From assembly GCA_025464585.1 (NCBI GenBank), contig JAODGL010000061.1, forward strand, positions 3,660 through 15,961: DNA of 12,302 nt, in the 5' to 3' direction. The stretch's first letter is position 1, and the number at the start of each line of letters is the position of its first letter. The position numbers and the translations under genes were made by a program. Positions 1-5,974 of the stretch are shown here, piece by piece. The DNA comes from Methanosarcinales archaeon. GTDB taxonomy: Archaea > Halobacteriota > Syntropharchaeia > Alkanophagales > Methanospirareceae. The notes under the pieces were generated by a model, which searched no databases, was not told the origin of the DNA, and worked only from the letters and a program-made list of their open reading frames with translations.

Positions 1-47
1 CGTTTATAGGCTTGATAGGACAGTAATTGCTCAATATCTTGAGGTAT
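1..47 (-). other. Open reading frame beyond the repeat, possible stranded gene tail
   Basis: On the minus strand this stretch is open to the window edge and reads like ordinary protein (FIPQDIEQLLSYQAYKR), unlike the low-complexity repeat beside it. It lies downstream of the broken nucleotidyltransferase, on the far side of the repeat element. It could be the displaced C-terminus of that gene or the start of a different one. The stretch is too short to identify. Confidence 0.25.
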
Positions 48-107
48 AAATTCTAAGCACTAAACTCTAAATTCTAATCAAATTCTAATATCTAAGCTCA
101 AAATAAG
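48..107 (-). repeat. Heptanucleotide-phased degenerate array, left arm
   Basis: Four heptads run in exact register from 48 to 75 (AAATTCT, then AAGCACT and variants). After a 4-base slip, further heptads run from 80 to 107. On the minus strand these are AGAATTT-like units containing AGTGCTT. The array is the inverted counterpart of the one at 164-219: both contain TGATTAG(G/A)ATTT and GTGCTTAG(G/A)ATTT blocks when read on opposite strands. Confidence 0.75.
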
Positions 108-159
108 CCCCTACTGGGCTTGCGGGGTTACCGGGGCAGAGCCCCGGTCTAAACAGACC
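105..159. other. Cluster of three GC-rich hairpins between the inverted arrays
   Basis: Three inverted repeats sit side by side. AAGCCC/GGGCTT has a 5-nt loop (105-121). ACCGGGGC/GCCCCGGT is a perfect 8-bp stem with a 3-nt loop (130-148). GGTCT/AGACC has a 4-nt loop (146-159) and shares bases with the second. The GC-rich core contrasts sharply with the AT-rich arrays on each side. Together they look like the body of a small palindromic element (REP- or MITE-like). No protein product is expected. Confidence 0.7.
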
Positions 160-163
160 TTCC

Positions 164-219
164 TTTTGGGATTTTGGATTTTGATATTGATTAGGATTTG
201 GTGCTTAGGATTTAGGATT
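164..219 (+). repeat. Heptanucleotide-phased degenerate array, right arm
   Basis: Eight consecutive 7-base units run in one register, from TTTTGGG at 164 to TAGGATT at 213. TAGGATT occurs three times, and a TGGTGCT unit is embedded at 199. Read on the minus strand, the array forms the abnormal tail (LNPKHQ...) of the nucleotidyltransferase frame, so that tail is repeat-derived. Confidence 0.8.
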
Positions 220-221
220 TC

Positions 222-436
222 CCACTCTTTATTGAGCACATTATAGAAATGCACCGGTGTCCCATATTTAGTCACATCGTATTTACCGCCAACTCGTTCA
301 AATACCCTGCTTGGTCTCACCAGCGCAATGTCTATATCGTGGTTAGTTCGCCTTTCACCGCGGAGCCGAATAGGAGCACGCCTTCTACCTCGTCTCTTAT
401 GAATTCAAAATCCGTTCTTAGGTCTGAAAGCATCAT
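222..436 (-). pseudogene. MNT-type nucleotidyltransferase, frameshifted and repeat-truncated
   Basis: Reading leftward from the double ATG at 436-431, the first frame gives MMLSDLRTDFEFIRDEVEG, then VLLFGSAVKGEL. This is the GSxxxGE signature of small minimal nucleotidyltransferases. It hits TAG at 334-332. The adjacent frame continues with HDIDIALVRPSRVFERVGGKYDV, supplying the expected DxD metal-binding pair of the same domain. The two halves are therefore one gene with a net -1 frame change near 335-345. Family spacing between the T after GE and the following (S/H)DID suggests about 7 bases are missing. The C-terminal part changes into heptad repeat from about 221 downward. No Shine-Dalgarno is obvious. 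Such proteins usually pair with HEPN proteins as toxin-antitoxin-like modules; no HEPN gene is seen here. A sequencing error could explain the frameshift but not the repeat-derived tail. Confidence 0.75.
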
Positions 437-573
437 TGTTTTAACTAACAAGCCGCAAAAGGTGATAGAAATAGTGAAACAAAAAGTAGGTGAAATAAAA
501 TGAGCTTCGCTCGCACTCTCACTCGCTATCGCTCATTCGGAGCTAACGCCCTCGTCTAACAGCGGACATACGG
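437..573. other. Intergenic, with GAGCGA-rich low-complexity tract
   Basis: I see no gene here. From about 501 to 545 the sequence is built of repeated TCGCTC/ACTCGC motifs (complement GAGCGA, GCGAG). The motif recurs at the 3' end of hemB (the codons for RRSEA at 574-590). It may be a transcript-end structure or simple low-complexity sequence. Confidence 0.4.
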
Positions 574-1581
574 CTACGCTTCGCTCCGTCTAAATTTCCC
601 TTCGGCAACTTCTTTTGCAACATCCTTCGCAAAATAGGTGATGATCAAATCCGCACCCGCTCTTTTTATCGCTGCTAATCCTTCCATCATCATTTCCTCT
701 CGATTCAAATAGCCCTTTTCCGATGCTGCGGAAATCATTGAATATTCGCCACTAACATTGTAAGCCGCAAGAGGAACATCAAACCTCGCACGTACTTTTG
801 AAATGATATCGAGATAAAAAATAGCGGGTTTTACCATCACGATGTCCGCACCTTCTTCTATGTCGAGTTCCACTTCCCTTAGTGCTTCGCGTGCATTTGA
901 GACATCCATCTGATAGCCGCTTCGGTCTCCGAATTGGTAGCCAGAATCCGCAGCCTCGCGGAAAGGACCGTATAAAGCGGAATTGTATTTTGCAGCATAG
1001 GACATAATGGCGGTGTCTGTGAAACCCTTATCATCAAGGTTCTCTCTTATCGCTTTTACCATCCCGTCCATCATTCCGGAAGGTGCCACAATATCCGCAC
1101 CTGCTTCTGCCTGACTTACTGCTATTTTACCCAGAATCTCAAGTGTGGGGTCGTTGAGTACTTGTCCATTCTTTATATCTACAAGTCCGCAATGCCCGTG
1201 CGTAGTGTACTCACAAAGACACAAATCGGTAATTATAACCACATCGTCATCCACTTCCTTTTTTATTCTTCTAACCGCTCGCTGGATTACCCCTTCCGTA
1301 TTGAATGCTTCACTTCCCGTTTCATCCTTCCTTCGAGGTATTCCGAACAACAGCACGGATTTTAAGCCCATTGAACGCACTTCTAAAACCTCTTTTACTG
1401 CACTCTCGATCGAAAATCGGTACTGCCCGGGCATAGAACTTATCGGCTTTTTAGTTTCGCCTTCTATGTTCTCGTCAATAAACAGCGGGAGAATGAGGTC
1501 GTCTGTGGAAAGCTGTGTTTCTTTTATTAGTTTTAGCTTCCGCAAACGTCTCATTCTAACTGTGGGGAACATCGCGCTCAT
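574..1581 (-). CDS. hemB: Porphobilinogen synthase (delta-aminolevulinate dehydratase)
   Basis: The 335-aa product condenses two 5-aminolevulinates to porphobilinogen, the second committed step of tetrapyrrole synthesis. In methanogen-type archaea that pathway feeds corrinoids, F430 and (sirohaem-derived) haem. The family length is normal. The zinc-type metal site is intact ([12 protein letters not shown], Cys121/Cys123/Cys131), as are the two active-site lysines in SYAAKYN (Lys198) and VMVKPA (Lys251). The start chosen is the ATG at 1581, because GGAGAAGGT lies 6-13 bases upstream; the ATG three codons later is possible. The gene follows tRNA-Leu by 37 bp on the same strand and may be co-transcribed with it. 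The last codons (RRSEA) come from a GAGCGAAGCG-like low-complexity sequence that also appears downstream. Confidence 0.97.
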   Translation of the reverse strand: MSAMFPTVRMRRLRKLKLIKETQLSTDDLILPLFIDENIEGETKKPISSMPGQYRFSIESAVKEVLEVRSMGLKSVLLFGIPRRKDETGSEAFNTEGVIQRAVRRIKKEVDDDVVIITDLCLCEYTTHGHCGLVDIKNGQVLNDPTLEILGKIAVSQAEAGADIVAPSGMMDGMVKAIRENLDDKGFTDTAIMSYAAKYNSALYGPFREAADSGYQFGDRSGYQMDVSNAREALREVELDIEEGADIVMVKPAIFYLDIISKVRARFDVPLAAYNVSGEYSMISAASEKGYLNREEMMMEGLAAIKRAGADLIITYFAKDVAKEVAEGKFRRSEA

Positions 1582-1618
1582 TCTTTACCTTCTCCATAGC
1601 CCACCATTCTTAGAATCA

Positions 1619-1701
1619 TGCGGAGGGGGAGATTCGAACTCCCGAACCCCTTCAGGATGAGGCCCTGAACCTCACGCCTTTGTCCTCTCGGCAACCTCCG
1701 C
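1619..1701 (-). tRNA. tRNA-Leu (anticodon CAG)
   Basis: Read on the minus strand, the acceptor stem GCGGAGG/CCUCCGC pairs perfectly. The D arm is GCC...GGC. The anticodon stem UGAGG/CCUCA encloses loop UUCAGGG, giving anticodon CAG. A long variable arm is followed by a T arm GGGAG-UUCGAAU-CUCCC. The long variable arm and discriminator A fit leucine. CCA is not encoded, and there is no intron. It is divergent from gltX. Confidence 0.95.
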
Positions 1702-1742
1702 GTACGGCGGCGCTTTTGATACAAAAATACTTTATGCTTTTA

Positions 1743-1751
1743 TCTATAAAA
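1743..1751 (+). promoter_or_regulatory. TATA box of gltX
   Basis: TCTATAAAA lies about 25 bp upstream of the region of the GTG at 1772 and 54 bp upstream of the preferred ATG at 1805. Transcription would begin near 1770-1775. That gives a leader of about 30 nt containing AAAGGAG at 1786-1792. The tRNA-Leu promoter must share this 103-bp divergent space. Confidence 0.55.
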
Positions 1752-1804
1752 CCTTTGAGTTTTTTCTTACCGTGTCTCAAATAGTAAAGGAGAGAAGAGC
1801 GAAA

Positions 1805-3487
1805 ATGGAAGAGACAAGTACAAGGACAGAAATAAGAAAATATGCGTTACAGAATGCGGTGAGATATGATAAACCGCCGAAAGAGGATGCTGTGCTGAAG
1901 AAAATCCTCGCTGAACATCCGGAATTGAGGCAGAGTGCGAAACATGTCTCAATATTGGTAAAAGAGGAGATAAAGAGTATAGGGGGAATGAGTAAGGAAG
2001 ATCAAATAAAAGAATTGAACAGAATAGCTCCGGATTTAGTAGCAGAGCTAAAAGTGAAAGAGGAACGCAAAGCTGGATTACCCGAATTACCACTTGCGAA
2101 AGGCGAAAAAGTGGTGATGCGATTCGCACCCAATCCTAACGGTGCTGCGACACTTGGCAGTGCTCGAGGTATAATCGTAAATTCGGAGTATGCGCGGATG
2201 TATGGCGGTAAATTCATTCTGAGGTTCGATGACACAGACCCCGTATTGAAACGACCCATGCTCGAAGCTTATGACTGGTATCTTGAGGATTGCACGTGGC
2301 TGGATGCCGAGCCAGATGAGGTGGTGGTGGCATCGGAACGTATGGATTTATATTACGAATATGCGGAGGCGCTGATAAAAAGGGGTGCGGCTTATGTCTG
2401 CTTCTGTCCCGCCGATGTTTTCAAAACGTATAAAGAACAAAAAATACCATGCCCGCACAGGACTGTTGGCGATGTAGAAAATATAGAATCCTGGAAAAAG
2501 ATGTTAAAGGGCGTTTACGAAGAAAAAGAAGCGGTTTTGAGGATAAAAACAGATATGGCAAGTGAAGACCCGGCTTTACGCGATTGGGTCGCATTCCGAA
2601 TTTTAAAAAGAGAGCATCCAAGGGTTGGCAAAAAATACGTGGCATGGCCTACTCTGGATTTTGAATCTGCAATAGAGGACCACCTGCTCGGAATAACGCA
2701 TATAATAAGAGGAAAAGACCTGCTGAAATCGGAAAAGCGACAGCGGTTTTTATACGACCATCTCGGCTGGAAATATCCGATAACCATGCTCTGGGGTAAG
2801 ATAAAAATGCAGGAGTTCGGTAAGTTCAGCACTTCTGAACTGCGAAAGCGGATAGAACGCGGCGAATATGAAGGATGGGACGATCCGCGACTTCCAACGT
2901 TAAAAGCACTGCGCAGAAGAGGGTTTCTACCAGAGGCGATTCGTAAGTTCTTTATCTCTATTGGCGTCACGCAAACTGACATCGCGGTAAGCATGAAGAA
3001 CCTGTATGCAGAGAACAGGAAAGCTGTGGATGCGCTTGCATCAAGATACTTCTTTGTGCGTAATCCGAAGGAGCTGAAACTAAAGGATGGGCAATCCTTT
3101 GTGGCTAAGGCATTAAAGCATCCTTCAAGAAAGGAGTCCCGGGTGATAAGAACCAGCAATACGGTTTACATAAGTGGCGATGATTTCGCTAAACTGAATG
3201 CGGGACAGCGAATAAGGCTTAAATTCCTCTGTGATGTAGATATAGAGAGCATCGAGCCACTGGTTGCGAAAATCGTAGAAACACCTGCAAAAGATGTCCC
3301 AATTATTCAATGGGCACCGTCAGAAGGGATAAAAGTCGTGGTGAAGAAGCCTGAGGGCATAGATAAAGGCATAGGCGAGCCTTTGATTGCTTCGGAACTT
3401 GGAAACGTGGTTCAGTTCGAAAGATACGGGTTCGTCAGGATTGACTCGGTGGTGGAAAAAGAAGTGGTGGCATATTTCACGCAGTGA
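1805..3487 (+). CDS. gltX: Glutamyl-tRNA synthetase, archaeal type
   Basis: This class I synthetase charges tRNA-Glu; in most archaea Gln-tRNA is made separately by GatDE. The 560-aa protein has an archaeal N-terminal extension (KYALQNAVRYD onward). The HIGH-region motif is RFAPNPNGAATLGSAR (residues 106-121), then RFDDTDP. A putative zinc site is YVCFCP...CPHR (Cys199, Cys201, Cys216, His218). The KMSKS-like loop is FGKFSTSE (340-345), followed by GWDDPRLPTL and an archaeal/eukaryotic-type anticodon-binding beta-barrel region. The ATG at 1805 is preferred over the upstream GTG at 1772. It puts KYALQNA about 12 residues in, as I recall for archaeal relatives, and AAAGGAG precedes it, though spacing is on the long side. 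It is transcribed alone, and no clear terminator follows. Confidence 0.97.
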   Translation: MEETSTRTEIRKYALQNAVRYDKPPKEDAVLKKILAEHPELRQSAKHVSILVKEEIKSIGGMSKEDQIKELNRIAPDLVAELKVKEERKAGLPELPLAKGEKVVMRFAPNPNGAATLGSARGIIVNSEYARMYGGKFILRFDDTDPVLKRPMLEAYDWYLEDCTWLDAEPDEVVVASERMDLYYEYAEALIKRGAAYVCFCPADVFKTYKEQKIPCPHRTVGDVENIESWKKMLKGVYEEKEAVLRIKTDMASEDPALRDWVAFRILKREHPRVGKKYVAWPTLDFESAIEDHLLGITHIIRGKDLLKSEKRQRFLYDHLGWKYPITMLWGKIKMQEFGKFSTSELRKRIERGEYEGWDDPRLPTLKALRRRGFLPEAIRKFFISIGVTQTDIAVSMKNLYAENRKAVDALASRYFFVRNPKELKLKDGQSFVAKALKHPSRKESRVIRTSNTVYISGDDFAKLNAGQRIRLKFLCDVDIESIEPLVAKIVETPAKDVPIIQWAPSEGIKVVVKKPEGIDKGIGEPLIASELGNVVQFERYGFVRIDSVVEKEVVAYFTQ

Positions 3488-3488
3488 G

Positions 3489-3563
3489 CTACCCCCCAGC
3501 TAAAATTGATTGTGCGAGATGATGGTTCCGTGCCATACCCACTACATTCAGCGATTCTATCTT
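3489..3563 (-). pseudogene. TnpB (IS200/IS605-family OrfB) remnant
   Basis: The minus frame reads KIESLNVVGMARNHHLAQSILAGG and then stops. This matches the well-conserved TnpB block 'V-E-x-LNV-x-GM-x-(K/R)NH-x-LA-x-SI-x-DA' near the second RuvC acidic residue. Only about 25 residues remain. The upstream frame breaks at a stop at 3588-3590, and the sequence runs into the 3' end of gltX. It is a dead fragment of a once-inserted element. The complementary strand holds no gene. Assignment rests on motif recognition by eye. Confidence 0.65.
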
Positions 3564-3619
3564 TTGGATAATAGCTTTACCAACGCCTTATGCGTATCCG
3601 CCTCTATTTTTATGGTTTT

Positions 3620-3627
3620 TTTATATA
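3620..3627 (+). promoter_or_regulatory. TATA box of the small membrane protein gene
   Basis: TTTATATA within a T-rich run lies about 30 bp upstream of the ATG at 3658. Transcription would start near 3650, giving a very short leader. Confidence 0.6.
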
Positions 3628-3657
3628 CTGGGATAAAGATAAAATCAGGTGCAAGGC

Positions 3658-3894
3658 ATGCCTCCGGAGTATATTACGAAAGGGGAATATAAGGAACTTG
3701 TAGCGAAATATGAAAAGCTTAAAGAGGAGTATAAAGAGGATTTGTTTAAGTTGAAGAAGCAATTTCAGGAGCAGATGGCGCGAGAAGAGGAGAGAGAGAA
3801 GTTGGTCAGCAGACTGTGGACTGAAAGAATCGTTTTCGTGACCATAATCATCGGCGCCGTCTCCATCCTCGTAACCATCATCTTGATGACGTAA
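3658..3894 (+). CDS. Small coiled-coil protein with C-terminal membrane anchor
   Basis: I do not recognise a family for this 78-aa protein. Residues about 8-52 are highly charged and heptad-like (YKELVAKYEKLKEEYKED and KLKKQFQEQMAREEERE), so a coiled coil is likely. Residues about 57-77 (RIVFVTIIIGAVSILVTIIL) form one transmembrane helix at the very C-terminus, a tail-anchored layout. The ATG at 3658 is chosen because AGGTG lies 6 bases before it; the GTG at 3649 is the alternative. It has its own TATA box and lies 93 bp upstream of mtd, which also has its own TATA box. Its function is unknown. A structural or scaffolding role at the membrane is only a guess. Confidence 0.75.
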   Translation: MPPEYITKGEYKELVAKYEKLKEEYKEDLFKLKKQFQEQMAREEEREKLVSRLWTERIVFVTIIIGAVSILVTIILMT

Positions 3895-3944
3895 CTTTCG
3901 CACATTATGAACTCTGTATTTTTCTGCATCAAAAATAAGCAACT

Positions 3945-3952
3945 TTTTTATA
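3945..3952 (+). promoter_or_regulatory. TATA box of mtd
   Basis: TTTTTATA followed by CC lies 34 bp before the ATG at 3987. Initiation would fall near 3975, just before GTGA at 3977-3980, which can serve as the ribosome-binding site. Confidence 0.65.
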
Positions 3953-3986
3953 CCTCTTCTCACATACACATAAAGCGTGATTGAAC

Positions 3987-4820
3987 ATGGAAGTAGTAAA
4001 AGTAGGATTTGTAAAATTAGGAAATATAGGGACTTCAAGAATATTGGATTTGTTACTGGACGAGAGAGCAGACAGAGAGGATATAGACGTTCGTGTGTTG
4101 GGAACAGGGGCGAAGATGACACCGGAAAGTGCAGCAGATACTGCCCGGTTACTGGACTGGGACCCGGATGTGGTAGTGATAACCAGCCCTAACGCTGCTC
4201 TTCCAGGTCCTAAGAACGCGCGAGAGATGGTAAAGGAGCTCGGTAAGCCTTGCATCGTTATCTCTGACGCACCGGCGAAGAAAGCAGTGGATAAGTTAAA
4301 GGAGGGCGGGTTTGGATATATTATAATCCCCGGCGACCCGATGATAGGAGCGAGGCGTGAATTTTTAGACCCCGTAGAGATGAGCTTGTTTAATGCCGAT
4401 GTCCTTTCTGTTCTGTCCATAACTGGAGTAGTAAAATTGGTGCAAGAGGAGATTGATGGCGTCATAGAAGCGATAAAGAAGGGTGGAGAAGTAAAATTAC
4501 CACAGATAATAGCAACTGCGGAGCGAGCGGTAGAAAGGGCAAAGTTTTCCAACCCTTATGCAAAAGCGAAAGCCATCGCCGCTTATAGCATGGCAGAGAA
4601 AGTCGCGGAACTGGATGTAAAAGGGTGTTTCATGATGAAGAACCCCGAGGAGTACGTGCCAGTAGTAGCAGCAGCACATGAACTATTAAGAGAAGCGGCA
4701 AAGCTTGCCTTCGAGGCGCGAGAAATAGAAAAACACGCTGACCGCTTAATTCGTGAGCCCCATTCCAGAACTGGGGAGATAATGAAGAAGGAGAAGTTAA
4801 TGGAGAAGCCGAGCGCGTGA
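3987..4820 (+). CDS. mtd: F420-dependent methylene-H4MPT dehydrogenase
   Basis: Mtd reversibly converts N5,N10-methylene- to methenyl-tetrahydromethanopterin with coenzyme F420. It works in CO2-reducing methanogenesis or, reversed, in methane/alkane or methyl-group oxidation. The 277-aa length is typical. Family blocks seen are VGFVKLGNIGTSRILDLLLD, VLGTGAKM, SPNAALPGP, GFGYIIIPGDPMIGARREF, LDPVEMSLFNAD, NPYAKAKAIAAYSMAEKV and the C-terminal AREIEKHAD...REPHSRTGE. The ATG at 3987 follows GTGA by 6 bases; a TTG two codons earlier is less likely. No other H4MPT or F420 gene lies nearby, so it is a stand-alone transcription unit with its own TATA box and terminator-like hairpin. This is the strongest taxonomic marker in the window. 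Confidence 0.97.
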   Translation: MEVVKVGFVKLGNIGTSRILDLLLDERADREDIDVRVLGTGAKMTPESAADTARLLDWDPDVVVITSPNAALPGPKNAREMVKELGKPCIVISDAPAKKAVDKLKEGGFGYIIIPGDPMIGARREFLDPVEMSLFNADVLSVLSITGVVKLVQEEIDGVIEAIKKGGEVKLPQIIATAERAVERAKFSNPYAKAKAIAAYSMAEKVAELDVKGCFMMKNPEEYVPVVAAAHELLREAAKLAFEAREIEKHADRLIREPHSRTGEIMKKEKLMEKPSA

Positions 4821-4830
4821 TTTTTCACGC
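4815..4830 (+). terminator. Hairpin overlapping the mtd stop codon
   Basis: GCGTGA-TTTT-TCACGC is a perfect 6-bp stem with a 4-nt loop. Its left arm contains the mtd stop codon, and pyrimidine-rich sequence follows. It fits a 3'-end or terminator structure. Confidence 0.5.
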
Positions 4831-4873
4831 CTCTCCCCTTTTCCTTCTCGCGAAGTAGCGAAGTATTTTTGGT

Positions 4874-4894
4874 CAAACTTTTTCTAAAAGTTTG
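4874..4894 (+). promoter_or_regulatory. Perfect hairpin abutting the DUF1616 start codon
   Basis: CAAACTTTT-TCT-AAAAGTTTG is a 9-bp perfect inverted repeat with a 3-nt loop. It ends one base before the ATG at 4896. If transcribed, it would occlude the ribosome-binding region. It may be a translational control element or a small dispersed palindrome. Confidence 0.55.
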
Positions 4895-4895
4895 T

Positions 4896-5360
4896 ATGCA
4901 AAACTCAAAAACGCTTGATAAAATCCTCACTGTTCTTCTAATTATCTCTATTATTACAGCATCTGCACTAACTATCTACGTAATCATAACACCGAAAAAA
5001 GGGGAAGAATTCACCGAGTTCTATATCCTCGGCAAAGAAGGCAAAGCGGCTGATTATCCCACAAGCCTCTCGGCAGGCGAGGAAGGAGAAGTAATAGTTG
5101 GCGTGGTCAATCACGAATATAAAAATGTCTCATATCTGTTCAGGGCGGAGATGGAAAACAGAACAATTGGCGAGAAGGAAATACAACTGGCGCATAACGA
5201 AACACTGGAGTTCCCATTTACGTTTACATTTCCTGAAACAAGTGAAAAGGGGATGAGGAAACTGAAATTCTTCTTGTTTAAAGAAAATCAAAGTGAAGGT
5301 GGAAGTATAAATGCATCTGAGCCTTATCGCGAGCTCCATCTCTGGATAGATGTTCGATAA
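4896..5360 (+). CDS. DUF1616 membrane-anchored protein
   Basis: The 154-aa protein has an N-terminal membrane helix at about residues 9-31 (ILTVLLIISIITASALTIYV). A soluble beta-rich domain follows that matches DUF1616: EFTEFYILGKEGKAADYPT, GEEGEVIVGVVNHEY, then an NETLEFPFTFTF strand and the closing SEPYRELHLWIDV. The family is frequent in methanogen-related archaea, often near surface-polysaccharide or S-layer genes. Its molecular function is unknown; the fold resembles extracellular beta-sandwich modules. The domain probably faces outward. ATG 4896 is chosen over a TTG at 4869 because the hydrophobic helix then begins in normal position; a perfect hairpin sits directly before it. It follows mtd by 75 bp, beyond a terminator-like hairpin, so it is probably separately expressed. 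Confidence 0.85.
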   Translation: MQNSKTLDKILTVLLIISIITASALTIYVIITPKKGEEFTEFYILGKEGKAADYPTSLSAGEEGEVIVGVVNHEYKNVSYLFRAEMENRTIGEKEIQLAHNETLEFPFTFTFPETSEKGMRKLKFFLFKENQSEGGSINASEPYRELHLWIDVR

Positions 5361-5394
5361 AGACAATAAAAAATGTTTTTAACTTGCCCTTTTT

Positions 5395-5426
5395 TGAATT
5401 TTGGTGCTTGTGATTTGGATTTTGAA
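5395..5426 (+). repeat. Heptad array next to the tRNA-Val 3' end
   Basis: About four 7-base units in phase (GAATTTT, GGTGCTT, then GTGATTT and GGATTTT) end 4 bp from the tRNA-Val discriminator base. The unit content and the central GGTGCTT match the arrays at 164-219 and 7141-7196. Confidence 0.7.
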
Positions 5427-5430
5427 CGTA

Positions 5431-5503
5431 TGGGCCCGATGCGATTCGAACGCATGACCTTCGCCTCGTAAAGGCGACGTCATTCCAACTAGACCACGGG
5501 CCC
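5431..5503 (-). tRNA. tRNA-Val (anticodon UAC)
   Basis: Read on the minus strand, the acceptor stem GGGCCCG/CGGGCCC pairs perfectly, with discriminator A. The anticodon stem UCGCC/GGCGA encloses UUUACGA, giving anticodon UAC. The T arm is AUGCG-UUCGAAU-CGCAU. There is no intron and no encoded CCA. It is divergent from the NAC gene, which starts 102 bp away. Confidence 0.96.
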
Positions 5504-5552
5504 CTTCTTCCCTGCACTTGCTTTCAACTTTCATTCGCACTAATGTAAATAT

Positions 5553-5560
5553 TTTATAAT
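5553..5560 (+). promoter_or_regulatory. TATA box of the NAC operon
   Basis: TTTATAAT in a near-symmetrical AT tract (5551-5563) lies about 46 bp before the ATG at 5606. The same AT-rich tract may also serve the divergent tRNA-Val. Confidence 0.5.
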
Positions 5561-5605
5561 ATAGAACATTTTATTAGATGGAGATATAAGTAGGTAGAAA
5601 GAAAA

Positions 5606-5974
5606 ATGCGAGGAGGGTTTAGAAAAGGGGTGAGCTTGAGTCCCAAGAAATTAAATCAGATGATGAAGCAAGTAGGTATAAGCTTAGAAGAGATGGACGG
5701 TGTAGAGGAAGTAGTGATAAAAACCGCCGATGCTGAATTCGTTTTTGATGATGCAACCGTTACGGTTATGGAAACGCAGGGCTCAAAGATATATCAAATA
5801 ACGGGTACGCCTGTAAAACGTCCTAAGCCTGAATCGGAGCTCGCAATGAGTATTTCTCCAGAAGATGTGGAAATAGTGGCAGAAAAGGCAGGATGTAGCG
5901 AAGAAGAGGCGAAAGCCGCGTTAACCGAGACAAAAGGTGATTTAGCAGAGGCGATTTCACGACTTGGGGGATGA
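5606..5974 (+). CDS. nac: Nascent polypeptide-associated complex protein (archaeal NAC)
   Basis: Archaeal NAC is a homodimer that binds nascent chains at the ribosome exit. The 122-aa length is normal. A basic N-terminus (MRGGFRKGVSLSPKKLNQMMKQ) is followed by the NAC domain at about residues 20-75: MDGVEEVVIKT, EFVFDDATVTVME, YQITGTP. A C-terminal UBA domain lies at about 82-121 (ISPEDVEIVAEKAGCSEEE through GDLAEAISRLGG). The ATG at 5606 is preceded by only weak purine-rich sequence. It is the first gene of a plus-strand run. Its stop codon is immediately followed by the NAD kinase ATG, so the two are translationally coupled. Confidence 0.95.
   Translation: MRGGFRKGVSLSPKKLNQMMKQVGISLEEMDGVEEVVIKTADAEFVFDDATVTVMETQGSKIYQITGTPVKRPKPESELAMSISPEDVEIVAEKAGCSEEEAKAALTETKGDLAEAISRLGG

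Noticed and set aside
249..503. 84-aa plus-strand open frame near the left end
   Set aside because: It is antisense to the nucleotidyltransferase pseudogene, where the motif-bearing frame is on the minus strand.
1145..1660. 171-aa plus-strand open frame opposite hemB
   Set aside because: It is the antisense shadow of a well-supported hemB and runs into the tRNA-Leu gene. It has no family features.
2515..3159. 214-aa minus-strand open frame inside gltX
   Set aside because: It is antisense to conserved synthetase sequence and shows no recognisable motifs.
5278..5517. 79-aa minus frame across tRNA-Val
   Set aside because: It reads through a complete tRNA gene and a repeat array, so it is not a protein gene.
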